Assembly (NCBI GenBank): GCA_903813345.2
Contig: CAIIXF020000011.1
Location: 22,241,754 to 22,305,753 of the forward strand
Direction: 5' to 3'
Source of the DNA: Owenia fusiformis
Taxonomy: Eukaryota > Annelida > Polychaeta > Sabellida > Oweniidae
Length of the DNA: 64,000 nt
The position numbers and the translations under genes are program-made. A model generated the notes under the pieces. That model did no database searches. It was not told the origin of the DNA and was given only the letters and a program-made list of their open reading frames with translations. Below are positions 11,860-24,117 of the stretch, in pieces. The stretch's first letter is position 1. Every line of letters begins with the position of its first letter.

Positions 11860-14800
11860 ATGGCTACTATTCTCACTACATTTTGGACTATAGTTTTGGA
11901 TGTTTTCAATGACAACCACTTTCTAATAAACACTATAGGTACGTATACTGCTTAGTTTTATTCTTTGGGAATAAGTACATAAGCTAAGTTTTAAGGTACA
12001 TTTAAAGTGGAATGAACTTTATAGACCAAAAGGGAAGGGAGAATATCCCGGAATTCATAAATGAACCTCCGGGGTGAACAACTAGCTCCATCTCATAGCT
12101 GTTTATGCATAACGGCGACTTTGACGCCGCCATGTGCATACGGATCCCAAAATCGATCCGCTCAGTCCACCATAAATCACTATGTAACATGTAACTCCAG
12201 GAAATGAATTAATTTGGAAATCTCCTTAAAATATGGATCCCTTTTTAAAATGCGAGGGCCAGAATATATCTATCCCTCTTCCTCTCACAGATCTACCAGT
12301 TCGTATACGACCTCGATGTCAAAGGAAGAGGATATTACTCCCATTGTCAAGGTTTTCTGTTTTCGCAGGTACCCAGGGTGTGGTCGTCTGCGTCTACTGG
12401 TTCATCAATCTGTTTCTTCTCTACCCTGACGTCACACATAAACCTCAGTGGATGGTCAAGTACAAAGTGCAACAGGAGAAATGGGCAAGTTTAGTTAAAG
12501 TATTTTACAAGTAAATCTAGAATATAGTTGTAAAGGTTTTGGTGGCTTGACAGTCGCGTTATCAGCCAAAAATTAAAAAATTATTAGACATTCTATCAAA
12601 CAAAATATATCATCATCACGATTATCCATGACATTTCATTTTTTCTGAACTAGAGGGTATTTTTAGCGAATCCGAGATGTTATGAGAATCAGTCGAGATG
12701 AAAATAACTTGTTTATGTTGTTTCAGGTATTCGACAAACCAAAGTTATACAAAGCACTCCGGGTTGTTTTCATAAATCAAACGTTAATCAATACGTTTAT
12801 CTCAGTACCAGTGTACTACCTATTTAGATGGCGCGGAAGTAGCATGGCTCTTAGTGACATACCCACTTTTACTGGTGTATTCAGAGACCTCATTGGTTGT
12901 GCTATAACAGTAGAAATACTGTTCTATTACGGTCACAGGTAAGTTAAAATATGACAGGGATAGATTTTCTAAAACAACGAGCTTGTCCTTAGTAGTCTAG
13001 GAAGAGGGGATGAGGTCCTCAAAATTACCCTAGGACACGAGATTACTTTGCAAGGGAAGCTAACAGGTATGTCTCGGGGGTTATCCATTGTAGGGAACCT
13101 CATATGGGTTATATCCACCAAGTTTATGGAAACTATTATACAGGGTGTCCATAAGATTTACAAAGTCTGTGTAAAGTGTACAAACTTTATGGACACCCTG
13201 TGTATCCCGAGAAAAAACATAAGTCACCGGATCTAAGAGGTACACTCCCCTCCATAAGTTTGGCAACCTTTTTTCCCCCATTGAACTACGTGTTAAAGCC
13301 TCTTTACCTTTGAATTTTTATTTACTTAACCTGCGATGAAAATACTTATACTATTGATGGAAACGTAATTTGACTTTAATTCCAATACCTCCAAATTTTC
13401 TCAATTTTTTTCCTCAATTACAGTAGGTCGAACATTGATGATGAATTTTTGAAAATCGACATTCCCATGTTATCCAATGGGAAATGGTAGGTTTGCCGCA
13501 AGTCATATGACAGAATATCCATCCATCCGAGTCCTTGCAAAAAATACGAGTTAGGCAGGTAATTGAATTTGCTAACTTTATTTAACAAAAAATTGATATG
13601 TTTCTTCAGGTTCAACAAAGTTATAGGGCTTTAAAGTCAAAATTGTTTTTCAAAAAACCTCTCCCATTGAAATAACACAGGAGGCGAAAAATTATTTTCA
13701 AAAATGACTTTGAAGCGCTGTAACTTTAATATTCATCAAATAAACTAAACACTTAGTGTTCAAAAAAGTTAGACAATTCAATTTTCTATATGAAAATATT
13801 TTTTGCTGAATCTTTTACTGAAAAGATATCCTGATTTCTGATTTGCCCCGAACCCTCCATTTCCCATTGGATTACATGGGAATGACGATTTTCAAAAATT
13901 CATCAAATTTATCATCAATTTTCGACCTATTGTAATTGACGAAAAAAATTGAGAAAATTTGGAGGTATTGGAAATAAAGTCGAGTTACGTTTCCATCAAT
14001 ATCATAAGTTATTTCATCGCCGGTTAAGTAAATAAAAATTCAAACGTAAAGAGGCTTTAACACGTAGTTCAATGGAGAAAAAAGGTTGCCAAACTTATGG
14101 AGGGGAGTGTACAATAGATCCCGTTGTTGACATTTTTCTATATATTCTACAGAATACTACACATGCCACTTCTCTATAAGCACATCCACAAAGTACATCA
14201 CGAATGGACTGCCCCAATAGGAATAGTCGCCATCTATGCCCATCCCATAGAGTACATTTTCGGAAACATTCTTCCCGTAATTGGTGGACCGCTAGTGATG
14301 GGATCACATATCGTTGTTCTATGGTTATGGTTGACAATAGCTATGAGTGTGACCGTGATAAAGCACAGTGGATACCATCTGCCGTTCTTGCCATCGCCAG
14401 AATATCACGACTTCCACCATCTTAAGTAAGTCACTGATTCACACTTTTGACTCTTAAGGTAGGTACATTAGAACGAACGTTTTTCGAATATGCATGTTGT
14501 TCATTCCGTTCGGCCTGCCTTAAAATCATATGAAAACGAATAGGAAATTGGATTTTGAAATGATACTCGTATGTAGCTAATTATGAGTAAGACAACTAAA
14601 AAACAAGTTACATGTATTTATGTTAATAATTTTCTTATTTTATGATATATTAGTCTAAATATTTAAGTCATGAGATGTGTGACATGTGTAATGTGACAGA
14701 TTAATATACTCCCTACAATTAAATTGATCGCAGGGGCACCGCACTGTTTTTTCTGAAATGGGCATATCATACGTATATAATATCCGATTCATGATATTTC

Positions 14801-14977
14801 AGATTCAACACGTGCTATGGGTCGCTAGGCATCCTGGACAAACTCCATGGTACGGACAAACTTTTCCAAGAGAGCGTAGCGAAGGATCGCCATAAGATGC
14901 TTACAAGTTTAACCCCAATGTATGAACAAGTGCCAGATAGGTCAAAGCACGGAGAAATAAATTCTAAGAAAGGATGA
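11860..14977 (+). CDS. FAXDC2: Fatty acid hydroxylase domain-containing protein 2-like
   Basis: Complete gene of five exons: 11860-11938, 12369-12484, 12727-12938, 14153-14425 and 14803-14977, giving 284 residues. It belongs to the membrane-bound di-iron hydroxylase/C4-sterol methyl oxidase superfamily; the histidine clusters are YYGHRILH, HKVHHE, HSGYH and HDFHHLK, in the family order. Hydrophobic stretches VVVCVYWFINLFLLY and HIVVLWLWLTIAM fit membrane helices. The C-terminus has the GSLGILDKLHGTDKLF motif seen in FAXDC2 proteins. The substrate is unknown; FAXDC2 is linked to sterol metabolism. Intron two appears to use a GC-AG donor (TGG|GCAAGT at 12485). The start is the ATG at 11860, chosen because the exon splices in phase and gives a hydrophobic N-terminus; the protein is slightly shorter than vertebrate FAXDC2. 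Confidence 0.9.
13139..13204. repeat. 66-bp mariner-end-like hairpin
   Basis: TACAGGGTGTCCATAA and its inverse TTATGGACACCCTGTGTA face each other in intron three of the FAXDC2-like gene. It looks like a minimal MITE with mariner-type ends. Confidence 0.7.
13240..14112. mobile_element. 873-bp foldback element in the FAXDC2-like intron
   Basis: The outer ends GTACACTCCCCTCCATAAG and its inverse CTTATGGAGGGGAGTGTAC bound inverted arms of about 250 bp each (13240-13490 and 13855-14112). The arms include TTTGGCAACC, CGTGTTAAAGCCTC and a long AT-rich part. No open frame of note is inside. It lies immediately before exon four. Confidence 0.9.
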
Positions 14978-15122
14978 TAGAGATGCTACATCATCCATGG
15001 TCCATTATTGTTTTCATCGTTTATAATTCATTGTATCAACTTTTCCGTAACGATTTGAGTCTCGATTTCAATTTTTACTATCTTGAACCAAATGGACTAA
15101 TAAGATATGTAATGATGCATCA

Positions 15123-15128
15123 ATTAAA
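15123..15128 (+). promoter_or_regulatory. Possible polyadenylation signal of the FAXDC2-like gene
   Basis: ATTAAA about 145 bases past the stop at 14977, immediately before a foldback element. Confidence 0.35.
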
Positions 15129-15145
15129 ACATTGAATGAGTAGTG

Positions 15146-15657
15146 CACTGGTGATCCGCTCGATTACGCCGGTTAGTTCGTTTCGGTCGTAACAAAATGT
15201 CGGAACGTCGAAGGTACGCTTTTTCCTTTTCCTTATTTCACGCGTTGTAGGTACTATCCCAACGACATTTATTCTCACAAACGTATATCAGTATTATATG
15301 TTTTAGAAAATGCACATGTTTGCGAACAAATAGCTCTACAATAGAATCGTCGATTTAATTCCTCAGTTAAGTTACATAAACGGTATGGGTATAGAAGTGC
15401 AGATCTTAAAAACCGTTTATGTAACTTTAGTGAGGAATTAAATCGACGATTCTGTTGTCTTGTGAACTATGTGTTCGCAAATATGTATATTTTCTTAAAC
15501 ATATGATACTGATATACGTTTTTGAAAAATGTCGTGGGAATTCTGCCTACAACGTGTGAAATAAGGAAAAAAGAAAAATCGTACCTTCGATGTTCTGACA
15601 TTTTGTTACCGAAACGAACCGTTTCGGTAACCAGCGTAATCGAGTGGATCACCAGTG
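15146..15657. mobile_element. 512-bp palindromic foldback element
   Basis: Nearly the whole element is two inverted arms: CACTGGTGATCC(G/A)CTCGATTACG at each end, then matching GTTTCGGT, AAAATGTC, CCTTATTTCACACGTTG-type blocks, down to a short loop near 15390-15415. The arms differ at a modest number of positions. No coding capacity. Confidence 0.9.
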
Positions 15658-15907
15658 TCATCGCTACGATCAGTACATACCTGCAAGACCATGACATTTT
15701 TTATTAATTTTATTTATTTAGCCAATGACATTCACCTAATAACATTTTAAAAATCGATATGATTTTTCATATTTTATGGGATATGGTCAGAATCTGGCCG
15801 TTAGTTGTCACTGATCAGTAATTTACGATGTTGTCAAGTTTCTGTTTCCTATACGTAAATGGGGAACTTATATGCCTATATATTGATGACGGATGACTCA
15901 TAGATAT

Positions 15908-16073
15908 ACGAGGGTTCTCCAAAAAGTCTGAGATTTTCGCTTTAATTTAAGGAGTTTTTATCCATTATTGCTGAAACTTGGCATGAATGTTTGACATTTA
16001 TTATTTTTCGTATCCAAAAATTAATTAATAATCTGATTAGAGCAAAATTTTAACCTTTTTGGACACCTGTCGT
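15908..16073. mobile_element. Short mariner-like MITE remnant
   Basis: Imperfect inverted ends: ACGAGGGTTCTCCAAAAAGT and the inverse of TTTTTGGACACCTGTCGT. About 166 bp and non-coding. Confidence 0.55.
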
Positions 16074-17858
16074 ATATAGGTCAATTCTGAAGTAGCTTTC
16101 TATGAATCACACTTGTTGTACATTGTAGATTTGTTTGTAAATTATACGTTATACGTTAAGAGTTTTGATTTTATGTTTGTGAAAACTATCCAATCAATTA
16201 TTTGAAAACGCTCATGTGCATTGTATATACTGTTTACCTTGCGTGTGGGTGTGTGTCAGGTGTCCTTGCAGTATTCACGCAATGGAAAGGGAGAGATATC
16301 TCCGTGGAGCTATACTTGTCTCGTGCACCTTAAACATGTATTGATATTAGGCTGCACACACACAACACGTTAAAGTTACTTTAGAAAGAGACATCGATAT
16401 ATAAAAGGCATCAAAAGACTGGTACCTTTGAACTTGAAAATTAACAGAAAGAATTAAAAATATGTAATTATTTTAATACTGATAACTGATAATAGATAAT
16501 TTATCGTGGGGCCCATGTGAGTTTGAGTCGCTTAATAGAACATATCGAGTTACCACAATTTATGAGATTTATGGTAAATGTCAAATTTCTGTGTTTTGTG
16601 TTGTTTTGACGTCTAACATTGAATTAAATAAATTACTGCTGAAATTGTTGCCGCTGTTGTTAGTCACAAACTGAGGACGAAGTATACTTCAGCGCGGGGG
16701 AAGTGTCACAAAAGGTACGTTTTGTATTTGTTGGCTAGATTCTTTAGCCTCTGTAAGATCAATTTATAATTGGTGTTTTTATAATATTTTATAGTGTTTT
16801 AATCAAAATAGGTTAAACGTACTGATAGTATATCGATAACCAAAAATAGATAACACGTCGATCACTAAAAGTGCATGCTTATGTGCGATACTTATATACT
16901 AAATACGTTAACCATGCTTCTTTCATTTTATCATTATGCATCACTGTTTCTTTTTCAAATATTGCAAATTTAAGATAGGTAATGTTTGAACTCAAGCTGA
17001 TCAGACTATTCGGTTTGTTATTTTCATTCGATTTATTTTGGTAAAGCCATCGCGCATAATAAAAAATAAAACAAAAATTTTAATGCCCATATTTGTCAAA
17101 CGCTGATATTGGAAATTTTACAATTTTTGGTTTTGATATACATTTAAATCATAACTTGAAAATTGCGCATCAACTTCGCCATCATGTTACCTTGTCTAAA
17201 AAACTATATGCCATTAGTTTGAAGAAAATATCTTTAGTGTGAAACATGCAATCGTTTATATTGAAAATACCATACAGCGTGCGGCAAAAATGTCCACATT
17301 TTCATTTTTCTGCAATCTGTTAACCAATGATGGGTTTTAAATTGTTAGTGACGCAACTGTTTCAGAAATATTATCAATATCACTGTTTAAAATGTCGATT
17401 TCGAGTTAAACAACATTTCTGAGTACATTCAGCCTTAACATTTTGACGAAACTCAACTTGCATGGCAAGGGAATTCCTCAATCTGTTGAATTTTTTAATG
17501 ATTTAAGCCCTGGATTCAGTGCAATGTGGAATGGTCATTACACAATGCATTGAGTCTTGTATTGGGCTTAAATTCTTTTTACACATTGCTAAAGTATATT
17601 ATCTACAAAATCATCTAAAAGATACGAAACCACTAAAAGAACATATGTTCAATGAAACCTTTTGGAAAGGTCAAGCTGGCAAAGTAACTTATACTTCACT
17701 CCGTAAAGTCCAGTCATCACCATTAGACAATCGTTTTACTAGTGACCTTGAGTTCGTAATTGGTCATATAACGGAATGCAGTTACGTGAAATAGCGTGTT
17801 CTGATTGGCTTAAATTGGACACACCTTGCCTAGCTATACGTGAATCTTATACATCGCG
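16074..17858. other. Intergenic region without recognised genes
   Basis: AT-rich sequence between the FAXDC2-like gene and the galaxin-type gene. The open frame at 17519-17794 (91 residues) shows no domain or signal peptide, and I do not support it as a gene. Confidence 0.4.
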
Positions 17859-17982
17859 CGTGAAAACCACGATCCAACGATATCTTCTACTGCTTGAGAC
17901 GCGGTAGAGACGGTGCCGTGCACTTGACGTTACCATGCCCTAAGCGGTAGAATATATACCGTTTGATCGTGGCGTCAACACG
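17859..17982. repeat. Imperfect hairpin, about 124 bp
   Basis: CGTGAAAACCACGATCCAAC at the left is inverted at the right as GTTTGATCGTGGCGTCAACACG-type sequence, with a pyrimidine/purine match TTCTACTGC and GCGGTAGAA. It may be a small foldback element. Confidence 0.55.
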
Positions 17983-18957
17983 TGATATAGAGTTATTTGT
18001 CAAATTGCTGAGTTTCTATAACAAACAACTCGATAGAATAACAATTCTCTAATACTGAATATGTATTCAGGTGTATTGTTATGCGAAAGGGACACGAGGG
18101 GTGTAGCCGCAAATTATAAAATAATGTTTTATGAAACAACTTTACATTATAAATATTTGAAATGCCTTGTGTATCAGGGCCAATCTATGACTGACCGCTT
18201 TCGTTTTCCTGATACCCAAACCTCTAAACCTCTATCATGACCATTTTGCTTATTTGTAACTTTCAATTTGTTTCCTGGACACTCTGCTGGTTTAATATTT
18301 GAGCCATCAATAAATATCACTGCAAAATTCCGTCTAGTACATGGAGACCTTTACCCGCCGAATGTCCATTGATTAATCTTAAGCATGTGCAGTTGAAAAA
18401 TATATTGAGACTATTTTGGGAACTTTTATGTCTATCTCAAAATATATATCAAAAATCAATAGAATATCGAAACGTTATTTATAGCAACTTGACTGATTTT
18501 TTTGTTTTCGCTCACCATAAGCAACCGTGTATGTGCAATCGGTATCTGATTCTCAATTTCGATTTGGTTTATGTATTTTAATAGGGTCATAATTAAATCA
18601 AATTTGATTGTACTAGACCATTGATCATTATGTCAAATACAGTAATTAAATGTAAATAACCGAATTGATTTGCATCTCGATGAAAGTCTGTAAAGGTGAG
18701 GAAGAACCAAAATCAATTACTCATTTCACTGATCAAAATACCATACAAAAATGTTTTATTACGCAATGTCATTATATTGAAAAGCGATACATTTTTGACA
18801 TTATCACCATTAAATTGTAACATTAGATGATGTTTTAAGGATGTGTACTATCAGCATCTGACGTCATAATTTGGTCTTCTGATATTGGATTAGCAGATCC
18901 ATAGACCTCCGGTATCGGTCCTTTGGGCCAGTGGATCGTAGCTTGAAGGAAGTGAAG
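17983..18957. other. Upstream region of the galaxin-type gene
   Basis: Contains the putative promoter and 5' UTR of the gene starting at 18958. A TGACGTCA-type site is at about 18860. No TATA box could be fixed. Open frames here lack support. Confidence 0.35.
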
Positions 18958-21900
18958 ATGAGGGGTGCTGCGTGGGTGCTTTTTACTCTGACGTTTCTGT
19001 ACGTTGTCAAGGATACTCAAGCTGTGTTACCAAGTAAGTTTTAATGAATGAGTTGACTCAAATACAGAACAGAATGCACATATAGAATGCTTGATAATGC
19101 GCCTGTGAAATACATATAGGCTATTTTTGTACTTTATTAGTAATCATTTGATAATTTTATTCAATCAACTAAAATTTACAGTATATGGTTTTAAAGTTTG
19201 TTATCAAAGGACCGCGAGTCGTTTGTAGAATGAATCGGGGGAGTTTTTTCATGCATTTCACTTATGTTTTTCATCTAAAAAACATCGATACACTTTAATA
19301 CATTTTATTGACTTTAAGATTGCACCATAAAATCCCAAAAAATATTTCTCATTTTCAAGGATTATCTATGGATTAACACCCAAGTATTTTTATTTTTCAA
19401 ACTTCAGAGGGCTGGGAATCATTGATTACGAACGCTTTCGAATACTAATACTATATAGTAATACAAATGCTGTTTTTAAGAGGTTTCATGTATGCCAATA
19501 ATTTGTCCAATTGTGTAAATGGTACCCATTCCCAAATCCATAGAATTTTCTGCTTGAGGAATTTCACATAGTAATCCAATGGTATAGTTTTAAGCAGATT
19601 GCAATGAGGTGTGTATTAATGATTAACTTTCCTGTAATCTCAAAATCTGCTTGGAACTATACAATTTCATGGTAACTGGTCAACTCGTACCCAAGACAAG
19701 TCGTACCCAAGAAAATTGGTACCCAAGATAACTGGTACCCAAGACAACTCGTACCCAAGTATATATTTTGTTTTGAATCAAGTGTTGGACTGGGAATGTG
19801 AATAGATATACATTTTATAATTGTAACATACTGTTCAGAATAGTTTAAAGAAGAATATTCGGAAAAATTGATTATTTTATGACATTTTGAGCTGAGTGTC
19901 AATTTATATTGACTATTATTTTATATTGGTCACAGATTATGTTTATGAGTGTTTGGAACAAGTGTCAGATCTAATGTTGTAATTATGTTTATTAATATAT
20001 ATGTTTAACAAAAAAATGTTGAGATCAAGCGCTTCGAGCACTTCTTTTATTTAATAAAAAATGCTTTACTGATCCATTGAAAAAATGTCTTCTAAATTCA
20101 AAAAAAAATATTGAGGCTTATTTGATTCACATTATAACATGAAAGCATTACAACCTCAATTTTTTCCCTAATATGCACCCATAATACTGAAAATAATCTT
20201 GGGTACGAGTTGTCTTGAAAACGAGTTGTCTTGGGTACCAATTGTCTTGGGTATGAGTTGTCTTGGGTACGAGTTGACTAGGAAGCCAATTTGATTACTA
20301 TGGGAAATCCTCAAAGTGAAAATTCTAGGTATTATAACAAACATGTAAACGTCATTTCGGAAACTGCTGAGAGATGTTACGTTACATGAGTACAATCAAC
20401 GTAATGTTTTCCCAAGTACTGTGCTTTTTCTGAAAATAGAACTTAACTTATTTTCTACCGAGGAAAGGTTCCTTCTGAATTTTTTTAAGAGAGCGTTAAG
20501 CGTTGCCATTTTACCCACTGGCGTTCTCGACAAATTACAGTTTCCTAAATGCAGTTTGATAATCGCTAAAATGTTCGCCTTTGATTTTGCTCCATCGTAC
20601 ATATACATGTCGTAAATACATCCAAATACAAAAGAAAATATTGATTATTAATGTTATCAATTTTTATATGTTGATATATTCTTTGATCTTCGACCATTGA
20701 TCTCATTTAGATACAACAGTGATTCCGAGCCAAAGTGTCAGCAACATTGGGCGCAAACTATAGAGTACATATACATGGGGTATTGATCATTAATCAGCTG
20801 GAAAACGCCAACCTTTTTATTTTTAGAACCGATTGGAACGAACCATTAAATATGACAAGTTGTTTGTTGTTCACCCTTTACATTCGTTCGTCTTCGCTTC
20901 TTAAAAGAGAGCTTCGTTTTAGTAGTTTATAACTAAAAATGTTAAAATCATATTAACAAAGACCTCGACTATATTATCTCTAGCAAGTTTTATTTTGATC
21001 CTTGTCAAAAATTGTTAAACAATGAACAGAATAAAATTTTAGGTGATATACATTGTATCTTACCATACATAGAATCTCATATTTATTCCTTAGATAACAT
21101 TATTTAAATTTGATATTTGCTAATTGTTTAGCATTGCTAAAAATGATATGAAGCTTAAGTTTAGCACTGTTGAAAAATTGATATCATATGCTAGAGTTTA
21201 GTAAATAGCAATTGTATAAGAATATCTCCAAAAATATTGTTAGCAGCTAAATAAAGGGTCCAGAGAACTGTGGCTGATTTGATTCACTCTTGTAGTTAAA
21301 TTTAGTGGCCTCGATTTGAGCTGCATCCCTGAAATTCAATCAGCCACAAATTATAGCCATGCGCTTTCCTTTATTTTTAATCTCAGACTTGACATTACAG
21401 AGTGTGAGTACAAATTGCTGAATAGATACGTGACAGATAGAGATCAGCCATGTGCCTTCTTCAAATGTGTATACGACTCAAGAAGACGCCAATACAGATA
21501 CCAGGTCAGACTATGCAAAACCAACATGGGTGCTAAGTACAGGTCCAAACCCACAAGGGTGGAGATTAATTGCGACCAGTATGCCACTAAATGCACTCGT
21601 GCTTATCAGCTAAGTAAGAAAGTTTTACCTGAATTTACCTGACATTTTGATATAATACTCGTATACTGTATGTTTACAAACAGTTAATAAAAAATTATAT
21701 CATTTGAACACTACTTTGCATATCAATTAAATATTTTCCAACTAAATCGAGTTCAAAAAATATTAAAATTGCTCCTATACACAAAACTGCCTTTGAATAA
21801 ATCTTTTAACTAATAGATCCATAATACATAATACTATCAGATCTTTATTCTTGACACTTTTCCAGTTTCGATGCTACCTATGTTTTATGCCCTCCCATTG

Positions 21901-23805
21901 ATCCCACATTTGGAACACCCAAACCGGGCCCCAATCAAACTCTTCCTCAGTAAAATACCACGTGTATTACACACATTTGTTTGTTGTTTTAGCCATCAAG
22001 GCAAACGTGCAGTCAGAAGAAACACCACGTGACGAGAGTGAGGTAAACATGGCCGCCCCGTCCTCATCCAGGGGTTCTTATTCAAGAGGGTTTAATGGGC
22101 GAACTTACAACAGAAATCCGATTTCCACGTCTAATGACCAACCTCTTCAACTCGATATCGATGGTAAGTCCGATCTTAAAATATTAAAAATTGGACGGAA
22201 CTAGGCCTACTATACTACTTTATTAAATAAACTTTAAAATTCTATGATTGTACTTAGTATATATGATCCATCATTCATATGGCTGTAGAAATACTAGAAC
22301 ACGTAATTGTCTTCAATGAGACCATCATATCAATGTAACCCCCCTATCACACCAAACTAGTTCTTACCCGTTCTTGCCAGTCCTACGAAAATGTCGTAAA
22401 ACTGGCTCGATCTGGCTGCGGTCGGGATATATGTCTAAAATAATTAGCTACTTCGTTCATAAACAGTCTTCAATACGTCCATCACGTTCGAAGTTCGTTC
22501 AGGTCGCACCACGTAGTATAAACCGTCCCTTAGTGTAGAAGGTCATCATGACCTGATTACAGAACAGTATGGCCGCCATCGAATTTTGAATCGATTCAAA
22601 ATTCTAAATCACATACCCCGTCCGGGAAAGTCCATGAAGTTCGTAAACAGACCGTAGAACGTTGTAGCTACGTTCATTCAGTTCGCACACAGTTTAAAAC
22701 CGATTCGGCAACGTTTTGATGATCACCAGAAAATGTTGAGCATGCTCTAAGTGCTGGAGGACCTACTCGTTCTAGTAGTTTCATGAAGTTTTTAAACAGA
22801 TCCCAAACGGTTCTTAGTGGGTTCTTAGTACGTCAAATCCGTTCGTGCACAGTTTAAGCCCGTTTTCGAGAACGTAGTGAGAACTAGTTTGGTGTGATAG
22901 TAGGGTTAACATCCTTTAGACGTGTACGATCCATATCGTTTCAAATTCTCTTTCATAAGAGTGTCATCATCTAGAAAATCTAAACAACGCTTCCAAAGAG
23001 CCGTTTCATACACATCAAAACATCGAGTAAATAAGCCAGAGATATTCAAGTGAAATCCTTTCTTATTTATGTTTCAGTTGTACCATGTGGAAGTAACACG
23101 TATGATCCAACTACTCAGGTATGCTGTGAAGGCACGGTCAGCGCGAATAGGGGAGGTGCAATGCAATGTTGCGGGAAAAGGACATTTTCCCCTGGTTACG
23201 GTACTTGCTGTAATGGGCAGTTGTCTTACGATGAGCACGAATGTTGTTGCGGTGATAGTAGAAAGACATACAATCCGGCCATAGAGGGCTGTTGTCCGGG
23301 TGCATACAGCGGTTATTGTAAAATATCCCAAGGGAGCCAGTGCTGCAAGTACTCTGGAACTAGACAGAGATGTGTCTCGCCTTCATCCGGGTATACATCA
23401 CTAGATGGTACTTGCACCCGGAGTTTTTCAACTGGCTGTGGGAGGTTTAATCCACTAAGACATACATGCTGCGATGGAGTGTTGGTACCCGGAGCCAGGC
23501 AGAATTGTTGTGGGAAACAAGGATACTCCTACAAGGAAAAGACATGTTGTAACGGACGATTATTCGACGAAACAAAACGGTGCTGTTGCGGGGACACCAC
23601 ATTAGACCCCAAAAAGGGAATATGTTGTGGCGATAAGGTGGCGTTATTTGCCGATTTTAATACCAATGGTTTGAGCTGTTGTGAGGGTGTCGCATATCTT
23701 CCGCCTAAACAGAGATGTATCGATGGAAAGGTAGAGGAGACAGGTAGAGATAATGACGAACAAGATAAAAATAACAATATGTCACCACTTTTGGTGGTGA
23801 CATAA
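18958..23805 (+). CDS. Secreted galaxin-like protein (5' part of a possible multidomain gene)
   Basis: Exons are 18958-19033, 21401-21613, 21993-22163 and 23078-23805, all junctions phase 1. Read to the stop at 23805 this gives 395 residues. Exon one is a signal peptide (ATG at 18958, hydrophobic VLFTLTFLYVV, then DTQA). Exon two is a Cys-rich module I do not recognise. Exon three is a Ser/Asn/Arg-rich linker. Exon four carries galaxin-type repeats with repeated CC pairs (QVCCEG, MQCCGK, TCCNG, ECCCGD, GCCPG, TCCDG, NCCGK, KRCCCGD, ICCGD, SCCEG). Galaxins are secreted matrix proteins first found in coral skeleton. A phase-1 donor inside exon four (ACAG|GTAGAG, after 23743) would join it to the TSP1 exons downstream, making this stop isoform-specific or unused. 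Confidence 0.85.
19675..20281. mobile_element. Element with inverted minisatellite ends (607 bp)
   Basis: At 19675-19759 the unit TCGTACCCAAGACAAC recurs about five times with changes. At 20198-20281 the same array is present in inverted orientation (GAGTTGTCTTGGGTAC). The outermost ends ACTGGTCAACTCGTACCC and GGGTACGAGTTGACTAGG pair. The interior is AT-rich and non-coding. It lies in intron one of the galaxin-type gene. Confidence 0.85.
22337..22908. mobile_element. MITE with CTATCACACCAAACTAG ends
   Basis: The left end CTATCACACCAAACTAGTTC is inverted at the right as GAACTAGTTTGGTGTGATAG. About 570 bp, non-coding, in intron three of the galaxin-type gene. A second, truncated copy in opposite orientation lies at 38491-38878. 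Confidence 0.85.
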
Positions 23806-24117
23806 CAAAACAAAAAAACATTCGAAGTCATTTAAAATTAAATTGTTGTCCATAGTTCACCGGTGCTCTCTTTCATTATTTGTTAGACACGTATGCAGCT
23901 AAAAAACTTAATTTTGTATACGTACATTCATAAATCTAAAGTAAGTATTTTGTAAAATACCTTGAATTAGCATTTAAATCAATCGGGATGAGTTAGACGA
24001 AGATTATTCGGGCTAGCGTCTGGTAATAACATTCAAAGGCCGCGTATGACCACCAAAATACCTTAGTTTCCCTTGCCTTAAATAATATTGTCTGCTAAGT
24101 TCAAGTCTTTATTACAG

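Noticed and set aside
17519-17794. 91-residue open frame in the intergenic region
   Set aside because: No signal peptide, domain or splice context; length is within chance for AT-rich DNA of this size.
21316-21400. Upstream extension of galaxin exon two (acceptor at 21386)
   Set aside because: That acceptor gives a stop in the required phase; the acceptor at 21400 keeps phase 1 with exon one.
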